Below, one piece after another: positions 11,471 to 23,562 of a stretch of 64,000 bases of DNA. The translations under genes were made by a program, and so were the position numbers. The notes under the pieces were generated by a model. That model did no database searches, was not told where the DNA came from, and worked only from the letters and a program-made list of their open reading frames with translations. Position 1 is the first letter of the stretch. Each line of letters opens with the position of its first letter. The stretch is from Pagrus major (Eukaryota > Chordata > Actinopteri > Spariformes > Sparidae). The stretch lies in contig NC_133235.1 of the NCBI RefSeq assembly GCF_040436345.1, positions 18,562,660 to 18,626,659 on the forward strand. The letters are read 5' to 3'.

Positions 11471-14400
11471 CTTTTATGAAAACAATGTATTGGACTGCCG
11501 CACATTTAGAGGATAAAGGATCAAAACCTGTGTGGTAGAAACCAAGAAACTGACATGTTCTGATACAGACCATGCCTACTGACCCTAATTTTGAAGTCCT
11601 TGTCAGTAGAACAACGAGACTTTGGGTCCACTCGGTGTCTATTGATGGTCTCAAGAGCTCCTGCACATTTTAACAAGAGAACTGTATTGTCAGTGTGTAC
11701 AGGTAATTTGAATTATACACAGAGATCTGATATGAAACAATCATATTCTGACCAGTCCAGTTTCTTGTGTCCCTGAAGCAGTTTTGTGGGGGCACTTTCT
11801 CATAGTTAAATAAAGCAGACGGTATTGGGGATGGTTGAAATGTAATATCAGCCAGACTCAACTTATTTGCTCAGATTGGAGCAAACAAAGCACTCACAGC
11901 AAAACAGAGACACTTTGAAATAGCTTTTCTCCCTCTAGTCAACAGGATGCTGAGCTCCTGATATCTGATTTCTGTATCCCCTCAGCCTCGTCTAGCACTC
12001 TGTCAATCCTTTGCAGTGTTCTGCACATTCACGTATTTGCACTCAAGCATGTACAAACATCTATTGTTTTCATCATGTAGTCAGTTGGGGACGCTGGGGA
12101 CATGTTCCCCGCCACTATCTTAAATGACCATTTTCATCTTTGTCACTTTTTAAAAGCATAACTTGTTAAAAATGCTCTGAAAAACAGCTTGCATCAAGTC
12201 AAGGTAACGAACAATAGACCTGGCATGCCCCGGTGCTTTCTGCAGTACGTCTAATATTGGCATTGTTCGATAAACATGGCCTTGAAGCTGTGGTGCAAAT
12301 GGATGGCTGATACTTGTTTGGTCGACATTATTGTGTGTATTTTCCTAAAGTCAACACTCCAGAAGCCCAGATGCCCTTTTGATGCATTATTTCTTATCTA
12401 GTCTAACCTCACACTATTCCCCACGTTACATTGCCTAAAACTGCATATGTTGAAAACCATTTAAAAATGAATTATACTGTGTAAAAAACCTTCTTAAATC
12501 ATTTCCGTTTGTTTCCATTCTTGCTCTGTCATAGTGGGTGGTGGTAATGCACCTTAATCCACCAACACTGGATGTCACCCGTCATGAAACGGATAAAAGA
12601 AGAAGACGCAGTGACGAGCTGTCGCATGTCATGTCAAATCAGGAGATGATGGACGATTGCGAGACACTCGGGTAGATTGTGCTGTATTATGGTTGTGTTT
12701 TACAGTTGTACAAATTGGACATATCTAAATTGTTATATGCTACATATATTACATATATTCATATCCTTTTATATGTTATATTCTCTTGCTTTTTAACGTC
12801 ATTCCAATATTATTCTTTATTGTACTATAAATATACTATATACTATACCCTTTTTAGCTCAGTCTCATGACTGTGACACCCTACTTTTGAATCCTGAATC
12901 AGGGCCACAGATCAGTGCTGGTATTTCAACTTCTGCAAATCCATTATGTATTTGTCCGAAGATGTTGGCTGTTGTTTATTCCCCGGTTGCAAATTGATTT
13001 CCCGCTGATGAGACAATAAAGAAACAGATGTAACATCAAATCCTGAATAATGATGACACTCAAGAAAAGGGTCAGATAGAAATCACAGCGAGATCACTAC
13101 AAATGTCTTTCCTCCTGCAAGACTTTAAATGATAATATAATCCTTTACTGGTCCCCCAGAGAGGAGATTTGGGTGTTACAGCACCACAAGGATAGAACAC
13201 GTAATTAAACATGTATGAATTAAAAATAGAATAAAACAGAAGCTGTACACGAGAAATTAGACAGACAATGCAAAATTACAGGCAGTATTGGTACAGATGC
13301 ATTCAAGAGTTTCACTTAAACTAATAGTGCAATGTTGTCTCAAGCAAAAATGACATAGTGGAGTGCTTAGAGGCAATTGAGCCCAATGGAGTTATGTTTA
13401 CCGTTAACGAACAGGTAATTTCAACAGTTTGCACGGAGAGCTATAGCCTAGATGTGATGTTAAAGGAAAAAAAATAAAAAAGGACAGACGACTGTGTAAT
13501 TTGGTACAGGGATTAAGACACTGATTGGGTTTTACTAAATGGAGCCTGACATTTACAGTAGAAAGAGCAACTTGATCAACACACCTGGAGAAAACAGAGA
13601 GAAATTCATTAGAGCAACGATAATGTCAGCAGGAAATCAACTGTGGAAAAATAAAATGATCTGCGTCTGTCTTCAACTGACGACTCATCTTCACCTTCAG
13701 ACGCCAGGCATCATCTCTTGAGGTCTTAAGTCGGACACTCGCTTCCTCTCTAGCTTCTATCTGCAGTGATTGAATCTAATAACATGAAGCTTCACAATGC
13801 TTTGAATCCTCTTGATCACATATTGCAAAGACTTCATTCATCCCGTCACCCAGCTCTGGTGTCGCGCTCCCCGGGGTGACCTTGTGTGTTCGGACTGACC
13901 TCCTCCACTTGGCGTTGTGCCCTCGGGGTAAAAAAAAAAGTCTGCATGCTCGTCGAATCACAAGAGCGTAAGGTAGCGCTCGCTGCTTTGCGTGTGCATG
14001 TATCAATCTCACATGGCTATTTGTGGGCCTGTGTTGCATAACATGAACACAGGGGAAGGTGTTAAATGAAGTGTTGTGGAGAAGAGTCACATGTTCATAT
14101 CTCTGGAGGGGATGAAGGATGTGTGGATGCTCAGGGCACGCCCCAGATCAGCACAGTCAGTCAGTCAGTCAAGTAATTAATCTGGACAGGAATGGAATCT
14201 GTTTGTTTTTTGTTTTTGTTTTTTGGCAGGAGATATCAGAACAGATGAATGCCTGATCCATGAGTGGTTCAATGGGCAGTATCATGGAACAAGTCTGTGC
14301 GTTGTCCACTTAGTTTTCTATTACAGGCGCTCACATTTTGCAGCACTTCGTATTACAATACTGGACTGGAGTACTTGTTTATCTCCATCGCATCAAAGGG

Positions 14401-15532
14401 CATTATTACTAACAATTTGACGCAGATGGGCAAAAGCACAAATGTGTAAATTAAGTAGATAATGACATGTAATAATGTACATTGTGGTAGACTTTTGAAG
14501 AATAGGCAGAGTGCCATCTGGTGTTTGTACAAAGCAAGACATGACGTGCACCTAAAAGCAAAGAATTATTAAATGGGCATAGATTGAATTGAAGATATGT
14601 GTGAAAATGTGCATCACATTATCTTTGGGCATCATTTACATTGGCACAGATTTATACAAACAAAAGCATGTAAACTGTATGTGTGTCAGTATGTGTTGTC
14701 CTGCAAACATAGCCGGGCCTTTCACACCATCCATATGAACACTGATGCTCCATAAGTCTTCACTTGCATGTGGACAGCATCATGTTAGTGCTGTAGTCGG
14801 AGCTACCTTCAGATGGCAGTGTTGTCGTCTGCATCGTGACTGGTTGCAGGCCTGCACTGTAGATTACAAGGCACACGGGAGCCTGGCAATCATCTGTAAA
14901 AGAGATGAAGTCGAACTAAAACTGGCGACCTATGACTTGATTTAACAGGGACAATACAGATTGTTACATAGGGAGAAGCAACGCGACAGATGTAATGTCG
15001 ATTGAAGGGGCTCTGTGGAGCTTCTTGTGTTACCAGAGTGAAGAGAGGGACTCGAGGAAAATCCAACCTTAGTCTTTCACAAAGAAATCCACAGCCCAGC
15101 AGCATTAAACAACTTCAACTAATCGTCCACAGGCTTGTACAAGCAACCGAGAGAGACGGGGGAGGTCTCATTTTTCACGTCACGCTACAATGTCCTCACA
15201 TGTGGCCAATAAAAAAGTGATAAATACATGTTAGATCTACAAATTGTTACATAGTCCTTTAACTACTAACTAAACACCAGTCCCTGAGTAGTCTTTTAAA
15301 TGCATGGTTAAAACGACTAAACAAATGAAAAGATGCAAGAATCAGGACAGAAACAACAGAACAGATTTTTTAGTAGAAGACTGTTAATGTGTAGATATGT
15401 GCGACTGTGTGTAGTATGTGAGCGTTAAAACTTGTTCAGTGGTGAAGAAATAGAAAACAGTTTGGTGCTTTTATTTTCATCACTTCCATTTTTTGCATCT
15501 ATTTTTGGTCACTCCCACCTTTAAAGCCATTT

Positions 15533-15684
15533 TAAAGGATAAGTTCACCAAGAAATGAAAATTCAGTCATTATCTACTGCTGTGAAACTCCGGAAAAGTT
15601 TTGTGGACTACAAAACTTCACCTGACTTCCGCATGAGGGCGAGGACGTAATGACTGATTTTTCTTCTTTGGGAGAACTTATCCA
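15533..15684. repeat. Palindromic MITE-like family B, short copy
   Basis: The left end AAAGGATAAGTTCACC is mirrored by GAACTTATCC at the right end. The interior arms (CAGTCATTAT..., GACTTCCGCATGAGGGC) are also inverted copies, so the element can fold into a near-complete hairpin of about 150 bases. A full-length relative lies at 52329-52925. Confidence 0.75.
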
Positions 15685-15791
15685 TTAAATTATAAACGGC
15701 AATTTTGTGTGGTGAATGATGAATGTAAGGCGAGGAAACTGATGAAACGTGGCTGTTTTCGTCACATCATGACTGTTTTAATCAAATCGGC

Positions 15792-16670
15792 TTTAAAGGG
15801 GCACTATGCAGTTTTGGAGAAGAAATTCAAACTCAGAATTTTAACATTTACAATATTAATGAGACAATAATACAATCTCAGAAATGTTTATTTATTTTCA
15901 TAACCGAATAAACAAGCTGTTCTCAGAGGAAAATAAGGTCCCCAGTACACTGTTTGAAGCTAGAAAGGTGGCAGGGTCCGCCACATATAAGGCAAAACAG
16001 TATGAAATTGTGTTATTTTCACTTCTTATACTTGCGGATAAATCAGTCTGGAATGTAAAAACACAAAACTAAACTGAAACAACATCGGCTGTCAAATTCA
16101 TGTTGCCCTTCAGTGAATTGAAACTCGGCTCTATCAGCTGCTGCCTGTTTCAGCACCACAGACAGCGACTTCAGGCAGACACTCACTGAAGCAGGAGCCA
16201 AAGAAACTGTGACTTTTTTATTTACTTTCTGTATATGATTAAACATGTTTAAGTTTTTAAAATAGCTGTAATGCGAGTGTAAGAGCTCGAGTGAGGTTTA
16301 AATGTGCTTTTCCACCTTGTGTGTTTGTTCTTAAGCTTAAAGGTGCATTATGTAGTTTTGGGAAAGAAGAGAAAGATCTTCATTGACTGATTTTTTGAAT
16401 GACTTTGCAAACTAAATAAACAAACTCTCTTTGTTTCCATGACCTTAAAGAACAACACAATTGCATACTGCTTTACTGTGTTTACATGTGGCGGACCCTG
16501 CCACCTTTCCAGCTTCAAACAGCGCTCAGGGGACCTTATTTTGCTTGTTATGGGGAAAAAAATACATCTCTGAGTTTGTATTATTGCCTCGTTAAGATTA
16601 CAGCCTAAATATTCAAATTCTGAGATTAGATTGAATTCCCTCTCCAAAAACTACCCGGTGCCCCTTTATT
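15792..16670. repeat. Palindromic MITE-like family C (inverted pair) next to the rgs20 5' exon
   Basis: The left arm starts TAAAGGGGCACTATGCAG (15792) and the right end reads CTACCCGGTGCCCCTTTA (to 16670). Long inverted arms share GGTGGCAGGGTCCGCCACAT (around 15966) and its complement (around 16490). A second outward end, TAAAGGTGCATTATGTAG, lies at 16339. It is either one long palindrome or two abutting copies in opposite orientation. The right edge is within about 30 bases of the rgs20 5' region. Confidence 0.75.
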
Positions 16671-16699
16671 TCGCCGCTCCTCTCCCTTTCTCTAATATA

Positions 16700-16946
16700 A
16701 ACTGACATCACGCAGCTTGTTCAGTCCGGTTCTCACACACCAGGCAGGGTAAAGGACCCGCACTGTAAACCTGTGCCATAGCCTACTGTCGTGGTTTACT
16801 CTCCTCACTGGGCTACTACGAGTTGGAGAAGCAGACGCATGCGTACTGACTTGGAGCAGCCGGTCGGGGAAAAAAAGCCTTATGTGCCATCGGATGTAAT
16901 CAAGGCAAAGAATTACCTCTTCTCGCTGTGCATACATGGTGAAATT
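16700..16946 (+). promoter_or_regulatory. rgs20: rgs20 5' exon/promoter region with possible coding start
   Basis: A CpG-richer segment ends in a consensus donor GTAAGT (16947). An ATG at 16839 opens 36 codons (MRTDLEQPVGEKKPYVPSDV to HGEI) that end in phase 0 at the donor, so splicing to the exon at 18561 adds 37 residues, the last being a Pro, in front of the conserved MGSERMEM start. Whether translation uses this ATG or the downstream one is not decidable from sequence. A TATA-like AATATAAAC lies near 16695-16703. The upstream edge is a guess. Confidence 0.55.
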
Positions 16947-17193
16947 GTAAGTACTGGTGGCGAACAGACGTATCATTGCACGGACATTTTGGTGAGCGGA
17001 GCGTGTTGAGGCCGTTTCCCGGCGTTTTAAATGGCATGTCACTGTCTTGCTGTACAGCGGGCTTTTAAAACAGATCGAGGCAGTGTCTTTTCGGTGCTTG
17101 TCCAGGGCGATGAAGCTCTCCGCTTCTTCATGGTGGCACTTTCCATTGATGTGATGTGTGTGCGAGTTGCTAATGCCATTGTTTTTTGAGTTG

Positions 17194-17218
17194 TTTTTTT
17201 TTTTTTTTTTTTTTTTTT
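17194..17218. repeat. Poly(T) tract, 25 bases
   Basis: Uninterrupted T run in rgs20 intron 1. Confidence 0.95.
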
Positions 17219-17594
17219 CTGCTGCTGCTAAATCGTTCAGGGGGCCATTAAATCCCGGCGGCGCTCGCGTTCGTGCGACAGTGAGATTGAGGAGGAATGG
17301 TGGTTTTTTATTTGGTGTTATCATGATTTATCCTTTTGAATGGATACGACCACCCCCAACCCCCCATTTTCATCGTTCGTGGCTGTTGAGTCAAGCCACA
17401 GCGTAACTGCGATTGTGTCAGCTCTGAAGCACCCGACGCGTAAAATATGCCATTTGGCAAGACGCACGAAAATGTGCAGCTGAAGCCTGGAAGCTCGCGG
17501 ATCTCCATTTTAGAAATGGCCAAATGCTTTTGTATTCACTGAAAGGCTGTGATAGAGCGATGCTGCGGTTATAGATTTGCAAGCTGCGCCTTCA

Positions 17595-17640
17595 CCCCCC
17601 CCCCCCCCCTCCTCCTCCTCCTCCCCCTCCTCCTCCTCCC
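17595..17640. repeat. 46-base pure pyrimidine tract, C15 plus (CTC)n
   Basis: Fifteen C residues followed by CTC triplets with no purine up to 17640. Such mirror-like homopyrimidine tracts can adopt triplex (H-DNA). A T22 run follows at 17661-17682. Confidence 0.9.
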
Positions 17641-18250
17641 ATGTACCAAATCTCCTGACATTTTTTTTTTTTTTTTTTTTTTAAAGCATCGCTTTCTTGT
17701 GTCAGGTAGTAGCCGGATGATGCCGTGCGGTGGGAGCGACAGCTCTGTTACATAAATGATCTGACAGGATTTGGCAGTGTCTGACCCGGTGATGACACAT
17801 TTGTTAAAATCAGACAAGAAGTCATCCTGTGAGCGCGTCTATAGGCCCGAGAACCTCAATGGGGAATGTGTTGAAGACGCCAGAGAGCTTTAATCACGTT
17901 TAATCTCACATGGACGTGATAAATGGAGCCTGGAGGTGAATGACACATTGACACTTGAGGAGTAAAAAAATCCCCCAAAATAGGACAAATATTTACTCTG
18001 TTTTCATGTGTGTTTAATTTAATGCTTCACTTGGGCCCAGCGAGCGTTGCAAATCCTTTAATGCACTGCTTTTACACTCAGGCATTCACAAATGGGATAT
18101 TTCAAAAAATGTTGGATTATGGACATTGAGCCCATGTTCGACAAGCCATCCCTTTTTACACATGCAGTCAGAGTGTCTACGGGAGCACGCAGCCTGTTTG
18201 AGATTAGAGGAGCTGAAATGTGCTTGGCGGGTGCATATTTGGCAGCAGGG

Positions 18251-18264
18251 AAAAAAAAAAAAAA
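18251..18264. repeat. Poly(A) tract, 14 bases
   Basis: Homopolymer in rgs20 intron 1, followed at about 18290-18301 by a T run; the two could pair as a small hairpin. Confidence 0.9.
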
Positions 18265-18563
18265 GAAAATCAGCAAATTATTCTTCCATACTTTTTTTTT
18301 TTTGTGCGATGCATAGAGCGAGCAGCATTCCTTTACGGTGTGACCTCTGGACATGCCAGCACATGCAGCAGCCAGAGAGCAGCACACATATAACAAATAC
18401 ATAGGTGTCAACTGGTGAGTGGTAAATTAAATCAATTTAGTCTTTGGTGCACTGACAGTACAACCAGTACTGTCCTTATCACAGGTTGAGGAGATTTTCT
18501 CAGTTAAATACCATTCCTGTCGTCTGAACACTAAACTCAGTGCCTCTCCTCTGTCTATAGCCC

Positions 18564-21500
18564 ATGGGATCAGAGCGGATGGAGATGCGAAAGAGGCAGA
18601 TGTCGGTGCAGCAGGAGTCGGCAGCGGGGGGAACTGCACCGGCCCAGCAGGGCCAGCCGGGCCAGGCCAACCCACGGGGCTCAAATGCGTGTTGCTTCTG
18701 CTGGTGCTGCTGCTGTAGCTGTTCCTGGTAGGTCTTCTCTACTTGATCGTTGTGCCCCAGCATGGCCGACATTATCAGAGACAGGACAGCACAGCCTGAG
18801 CTACTGTATCTCAGCAGCTGGGATTGCTTGTTCCAGCTTGGGTCTTATGTTTCTGACATTTCTGCATGTGATCCGTGGACTCCTAGTCCTGCAGCAGCTG
18901 TGTTACAATGCTACGCAAGCCTGAACGTCAGCTCTTGAAATATCTGCAGAGCCAAAATTTGAGACATTTGTCTCTGGTTACCAGTAACTCTCATTATACT
19001 TCGACACAGTACAGAGAGCACATTCACAAAACAGATACAGACATAGCTAAACAAAGATGACTAAACCTAAACCTAAACCAGAGACGCCCAAAACTTAATG
19101 GTAGGCAACAGACCAAAAGCAAAAACCTGTTGTATTTTTCTCTAGAAACATCTGGTGTTTACCACAGGCCCCACACCGAACAAATATGTCCTATCTGATA
19201 TCGCCAGGTTGGTGTTGTTCAAAGACCATCATTGCAACTGACCAATCAAGCTGTTGTGATGTCATAGATTTGCAACTCTTCATGGTACGATTCCTGAAAC
19301 ATCATCATTAATGTTGCTCAAGGAAAGTTTGCAGGTCAAGTAATCAGTGTCTTCATGGGTTGAGTACAGGAGTTCATGTCCCAGTTGAAGCGTATTATCA
19401 CACTGTTCAGTTAGGACTGGGCGATATGGACTTCAAATAGCATCATGATACTTTCAGGCTACATCATGCTAACGATATATATCTTGATATTTTGAAAATG
19501 CTAGAACTGGGAGGCAAAATCAAATATCACAATATGTTTGACCAAATACCTCGATATCGATACTGACCACTGGTACTTCCACAAAATACAACTGGTTATG
19601 GTATTGGTATAATGTTGGTTGATTTTAGGAAAACATGGTTTGTGTTAAAATAAACCCTTCACAATGTTTAACACATATTTGAAAGATAACTTCTCCTATG
19701 TGCGTATTTTGCCACTCTTTTTCCCCGAGTTGCAAAGCTGTGACATCACAAAAACGTGATTGGTCGGTTGCAGTGACGGTCTAGGAACAACACCAACAGG
19801 GCGAAATCAGATTGTGCAAACAAACACACGATATCTTAAACATGTAGTCACTATATTCATCCAAGAGCTGGACAGAAGTATTTCACCATTAAACCATGGT
19901 GCCATAAAACATATACGCAGTACGTACATAAAGACAACAACGCCTGAAAACATATAAAGTGAGCATTTTAATTATTCGATAATCTGCAGATTACTTTTGC
20001 AATCGACCAACTAATCATTTGTGTTAAAAATATCCGTCACAATTTCCCAGAAACAAGGTGACGTCTACTCGTAAAGTTTAAAAATGCCAGCAAAATATTT
20101 ACATGTGAGGGTCTGGGAACAGTGACATTTTGGTATGTTTGCTTTAAAAATGAATGGGGAACAATCGATTATCAACATATTTGCAGATTTTTCAATCAAT
20201 ATGTTTTATGTGCATATGGTGAGAGGTCTTGTACAGTCTGCTTAGACTTGTGTGTAAAACTGGAAATATATTTTGTGTACGCTATTGTTATACATCACAG
20301 TAAATGATTATAAGACATTAAGAAATAACTGCTTCAGAAAAATGATGTGCGGTTCATAATCAGCGTCCCCGTCGCCTGCCACGTCTCTGTGTCACTTTTA
20401 GGAACGAAGACCGGGATGAGAGGAACCGAAAGACTTCTTATGACGTCAAGGAAGGGACCGCAGACTGTGAAGACTGGTCAGCTGATTTCACTGCACAAAA
20501 AATGCTTAATCTAAACTGAACATATTTGTGTAAAATGAATGTTGAAATGCCTCACCCCCTTGTTGCCCTCGCTCTCTGCAGTCCTAAGCCCACGCTGGAG
20601 GAGGTGCGCTCATGGGGGCAGTCGTTTGACAAGCTGATGTGCTGCCCAGCGGGGAGGAACTCCTTCCGACAGTTTCTTCGCACCGAGTTCAGCGAGGAGA
20701 ACATGCTCTTCTGGTTAGCCTGTGATGAGTTCAGGCAAGAGACCAATAAGAGTGCGATCGAGGAGAAGGCTCGGGTCATCTACGAGGACTACATCTCCAT
20801 TCTCTCGCCTAAAGAGGTCTGACAGCTCCCGATTTCACCTTATTACGGAAAATGCTTTGATTTGGAGGTTCATGATATCAGATTCATCTCATTGTCTCGA
20901 ACATAAAAGGAACAGTTTGACATTTTTATGAAAATGCGCTTGTTAGCTTTCTTATAAATGAATTACAGCTAACATAAACTAACATAAACTACAACTGGTT
21001 AGCCTAGCTTAGCATGAAGACTGAAAACGGGGGGAAACAGTTAGCCTGGCTCCCGCCGAAGAGTCAGCCATTCCAGCGCTTACTAACACAGCGTATCTGG
21101 TTTGTTATTGAGACTACAAGAAGATTCTTGTCCCAGCCGTGAAATAATCAGAACATAACCCCCGTAAAATAGCAAACTGTAGTTTGTGAACAGATGAATC
21201 AACTGAGATGTAACGTGTTAATAAGCAAGCTTTAAAAGTGCTGGTAGGTTGGATTGTATTATCTTCAGACCAGAGCCAGGCTAGCTGTTTTCCCCTGTTT
21301 TCAGTCTTTGTGCTAAGCTAAGCTAAGCTAACGCCTCGTTTCCCCACAGTTTTGTGTCTGTAATTAAAGACGTACTGTGATAAAATTAGAAAAGTCAGCC
21401 AGTGTTAGCATTGGTGTCCACTGCTGGAGACAGCTCTTGGCGAGGAATATGCTAATGCTGCGTTAGCTGACGGTTTAAAGAAAAATAGACCTATGGAAGG

Positions 21501-21896
21501 AAACTGTCCTTTTCCAAAAAGGGCGGACAGGTGGCCAATTCTCACATACAGCATCTTTAACTGCACAGATCAATTTGTCATTGAGCTTTCAATAACAAAA
21601 AAAAAGTCAACTTATTTCTCAAAATGTCAAACTATTCCTTTAAAGAAACCGTTTGATTGAGAAGGTGCGCTAGCTCTTCCTAATGTTTCCCTGTTCTTGA
21701 CTCCCAGGTGAGCCTTGACTCCCGTGTGCGTGAGACGATCAACAGGAGCATACAGGAGCCCACCTTGCACACGTTCGACGATGCCCAGCTGCAGATCTAC
21801 ACACTAATGCAAAGAGACTCGTATCCCCGCTACATGAACTCCCCAGCCTACAAAAACCTGCTCAACACTCTGTCAGAGCAGTCCCCTGAATCTTAG
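18564..21896 (+). CDS. rgs20: Regulator of G-protein signalling 20 (RGSZ1), RZ subfamily
   Basis: GTPase-activating protein for G-alpha z/i, acting at membranes. Coding exons are 18564-18727 (exon from 18561), 20402-20476, 20582-20816 and 21708-21896; phases fit and give 220 residues. The start MGSERMEMRKRQM matches mammalian RGSZ1. Residues 41-53 (NACCFCWCCCCSC) form the palmitoylated cysteine string typical of the RZ subfamily. The RGS domain covers roughly residues 91-210, with FLRTEFSEENMLFWLACDEF and ARVIYEDYISILSPKEVSLD; it ends SEQSPES then TAG. RGS17 is excluded by the N-terminus and RGS19 by overall fit and synteny. Splicing at the AG at 20400-20401 removes four codons (VTFR-like) that the family retains just after the Cys string. 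Upstream in-frame exons at 16839-16946 and perhaps 9231-9419 may give longer isoforms. Confidence 0.93.
19420..20065. repeat. Interspersed repeat with GCGATATGGAC end (approximate)
   Basis: The stretch begins GACTGGGCGATATGGACTTC, with several further ATATCG/CGATAT words, and is AT-rich throughout. This motif is typical of a dispersed fish repeat. It lies in the rgs20 intron before the 20402 exon. Edges are uncertain. Confidence 0.4.
20905..21644. repeat. Palindromic MITE-like family A, copy 1 (fills the last rgs20 intron)
   Basis: Terminal inverted repeats: AAAGGAACAGTTTGACATTT at the left and CAAAATGTCAAACTATTCCTTT at the right end (complementary). Inner arms carry GCTTAGCATGAAGACTGAAA, GGGGAAACAGTTAGCCTGGCTC and their inverted counterparts AGAGCCAGGCTAGCTGTTTT, GTCTTTGTGCTAAGCTAAGC. 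It is about 740 bases within the 891-base intron 20817-21707. Confidence 0.8.
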
Positions 21897-23044
21897 GGTG
21901 GTGATGACCTGTGATCTTTTAACTGTCTTTATCCCCCCCTCCCCCAGCCCCTTACCCCTCATCCTTACCCCCTTTTTTAAAGTTTTTTTTTCCGTATGTT
22001 CAGTGTAGGATTACATGAACCGGGCCTCGAGCCTGGCCCCTCCCAGGGATCTCAGCGCTATTGTGATCTGCACCTGACCGAAGACACTCAGGTCTCAAAA
22101 TCTCCCGAGGGCTCGACATCACAAGTACTGCTACAGATTAACATAGCAAAACACTCCAAAGGAATATGAATACATTTTGTTTTCTGTTTTCTTTCTTTTG
22201 ATAGAAATAATCTATTTTATTTGTGTTCAGAGTTTTTTATGGTCTGTTGTTTTTTTGTATGGTTGTTTGGGGGGAAAATGATTCCTACTGTAGACTATAT
22301 ATATTTATGAGTTTGTAAATAGTAAAAATGGAATTGTGGGTATTTTATGTAGAAACGCCTGGTTCTATTTACTGCGTATGAAAATCAAAGCTCAAGTCAA
22401 AGGCTACGTGTTAGCTCTACTTGCAGGCAGCTTTGTGGGGTACTGTATGATTTTACCTTGGTTTCACCCTGTTTTTGTTACCTAACCTCACACTTTCGTA
22501 CCTGTGACAGTGACTTGGCAACTCCAGTTCACATAGAAACTGTGCGTGATTGAAACTGCTGTAAGTGTGATTATCAGTGAAGTAACAGAAAGCGACGAGA
22601 GCTCTTGCCAGGGTGTGCAACTTGTTTCCTTAAGAAACTCAAATCAATGATGGAAGGGTATTTTAACTTTCTTTACTTAATCTTAACCACAGATGACTGC
22701 CTATTTTAGACCGTCTATTTTTAAATCAAGTGTTATTAATGCACACTTCATAGGTTTAGTATAGTTTAATCAGTGTGACACGAGTATCTAAGTAATTCTA
22801 TTTACCAGATAAAGTATTTTTTTTATTGTTATCTATTGCCAATACAGAAAAAAAGGCTTACGGTGGAGTAACCTATACTGTTAAATCTGGGTAACACTTT
22901 ACTTTATGGGTCTGTAATTTCCTAATAATTTCCAGAAAGAGCTGTTAACTTGGGGGAAAAATAAGAATTTCCTTCAGAGAACTGCTCCACATAAACCCAA
23001 GTAAATATTAATTTATTATTCATGTACAATTTTGGGACATCGAG

Positions 23045-23562
23045 TAGGTGTGAAGATTTATTCCTCTCTCATACATGTCCCCTAAATGTGAAGCTACACC
23101 GCAAGGACAGTTAGCTTAGCACAACGACCACAAAACAGAGGGAAACAGCTAGCCTGGCTCCGTCCATAGCTAACAAAGACTGTCTGTTAGCACCTCTAAA
23201 GCTTGATAATTAAACACGTGATATCTTGTATGTTTAATTTGTACAAAAAAGTGTAAAACAGAACACCAGCGGAGACTTTAGCGAGTAGCTGCTCCCGGCT
23301 AAGAGACAGTCGGCCATATTACCACCCCTTAAAACAGCTATTTTTACACTTGTACAGTCTAAAAAACCTGATATATATAATATATATATATATATATAAT
23401 AATGTGTTGATACATTTAAGAGGTGCTGTTAAGAGGATTGTTTCCACGGACAGAGCCAGGCTAGCTGTTTGCTATCCTATTCTCAGTGTTGAGATCAGCT
23501 AAGCTAAGCCAGACCTAAAGTATTGATTTTCATATCTAAAAAAGCAAGTAAGCATATTTAAT
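23045..23562. repeat. Palindromic MITE-like family A, copy 2
   Basis: Inner arms are present: GGACAGTTAGCTTAGCACAA, GGGAAACAGCTAGCCTGGCTC, TTAGCACCTCTAAAGCTTG and their inverted partners AGAGGTGCTGTTAAGAGGAT, AGAGCCAGGCTAGCTGTTT, AGCTAAGCTAAG. The outer TIRs are decayed. Confidence 0.7.
23370..23401. repeat. (TA)n microsatellite
   Basis: Near-perfect TA dinucleotide run inside family A copy 2. Confidence 0.9.

Larger units (their letters stand above)
9420..15530. other. Repeat-derived spacer
   Basis: No coding exons could be supported. Recognisable texture: a CAAGTC-rich repeat (about 10380-10860); a family F copy (about 11305-11470); an AT-rich low-complexity run (12700-12860); a segment beginning like the common teleost TTTACTGGTCCCC repeat (about 13132-13330); and a short (CAGT)n at 14152-14172. 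The rest is unassigned. Confidence 0.4.

Noticed and set aside
11262-11666. 134-codon minus-strand frame
   Set aside because: Overlaps the family F repeat and has no recognisable domain.
16692-17324. 210-codon minus-strand frame across the rgs20 5' exon
   Set aside because: It reads through a poly(T) tract (giving poly-Lys) and has no recognisable domain; the plus-strand donor and phase argue for the rgs20 exon.
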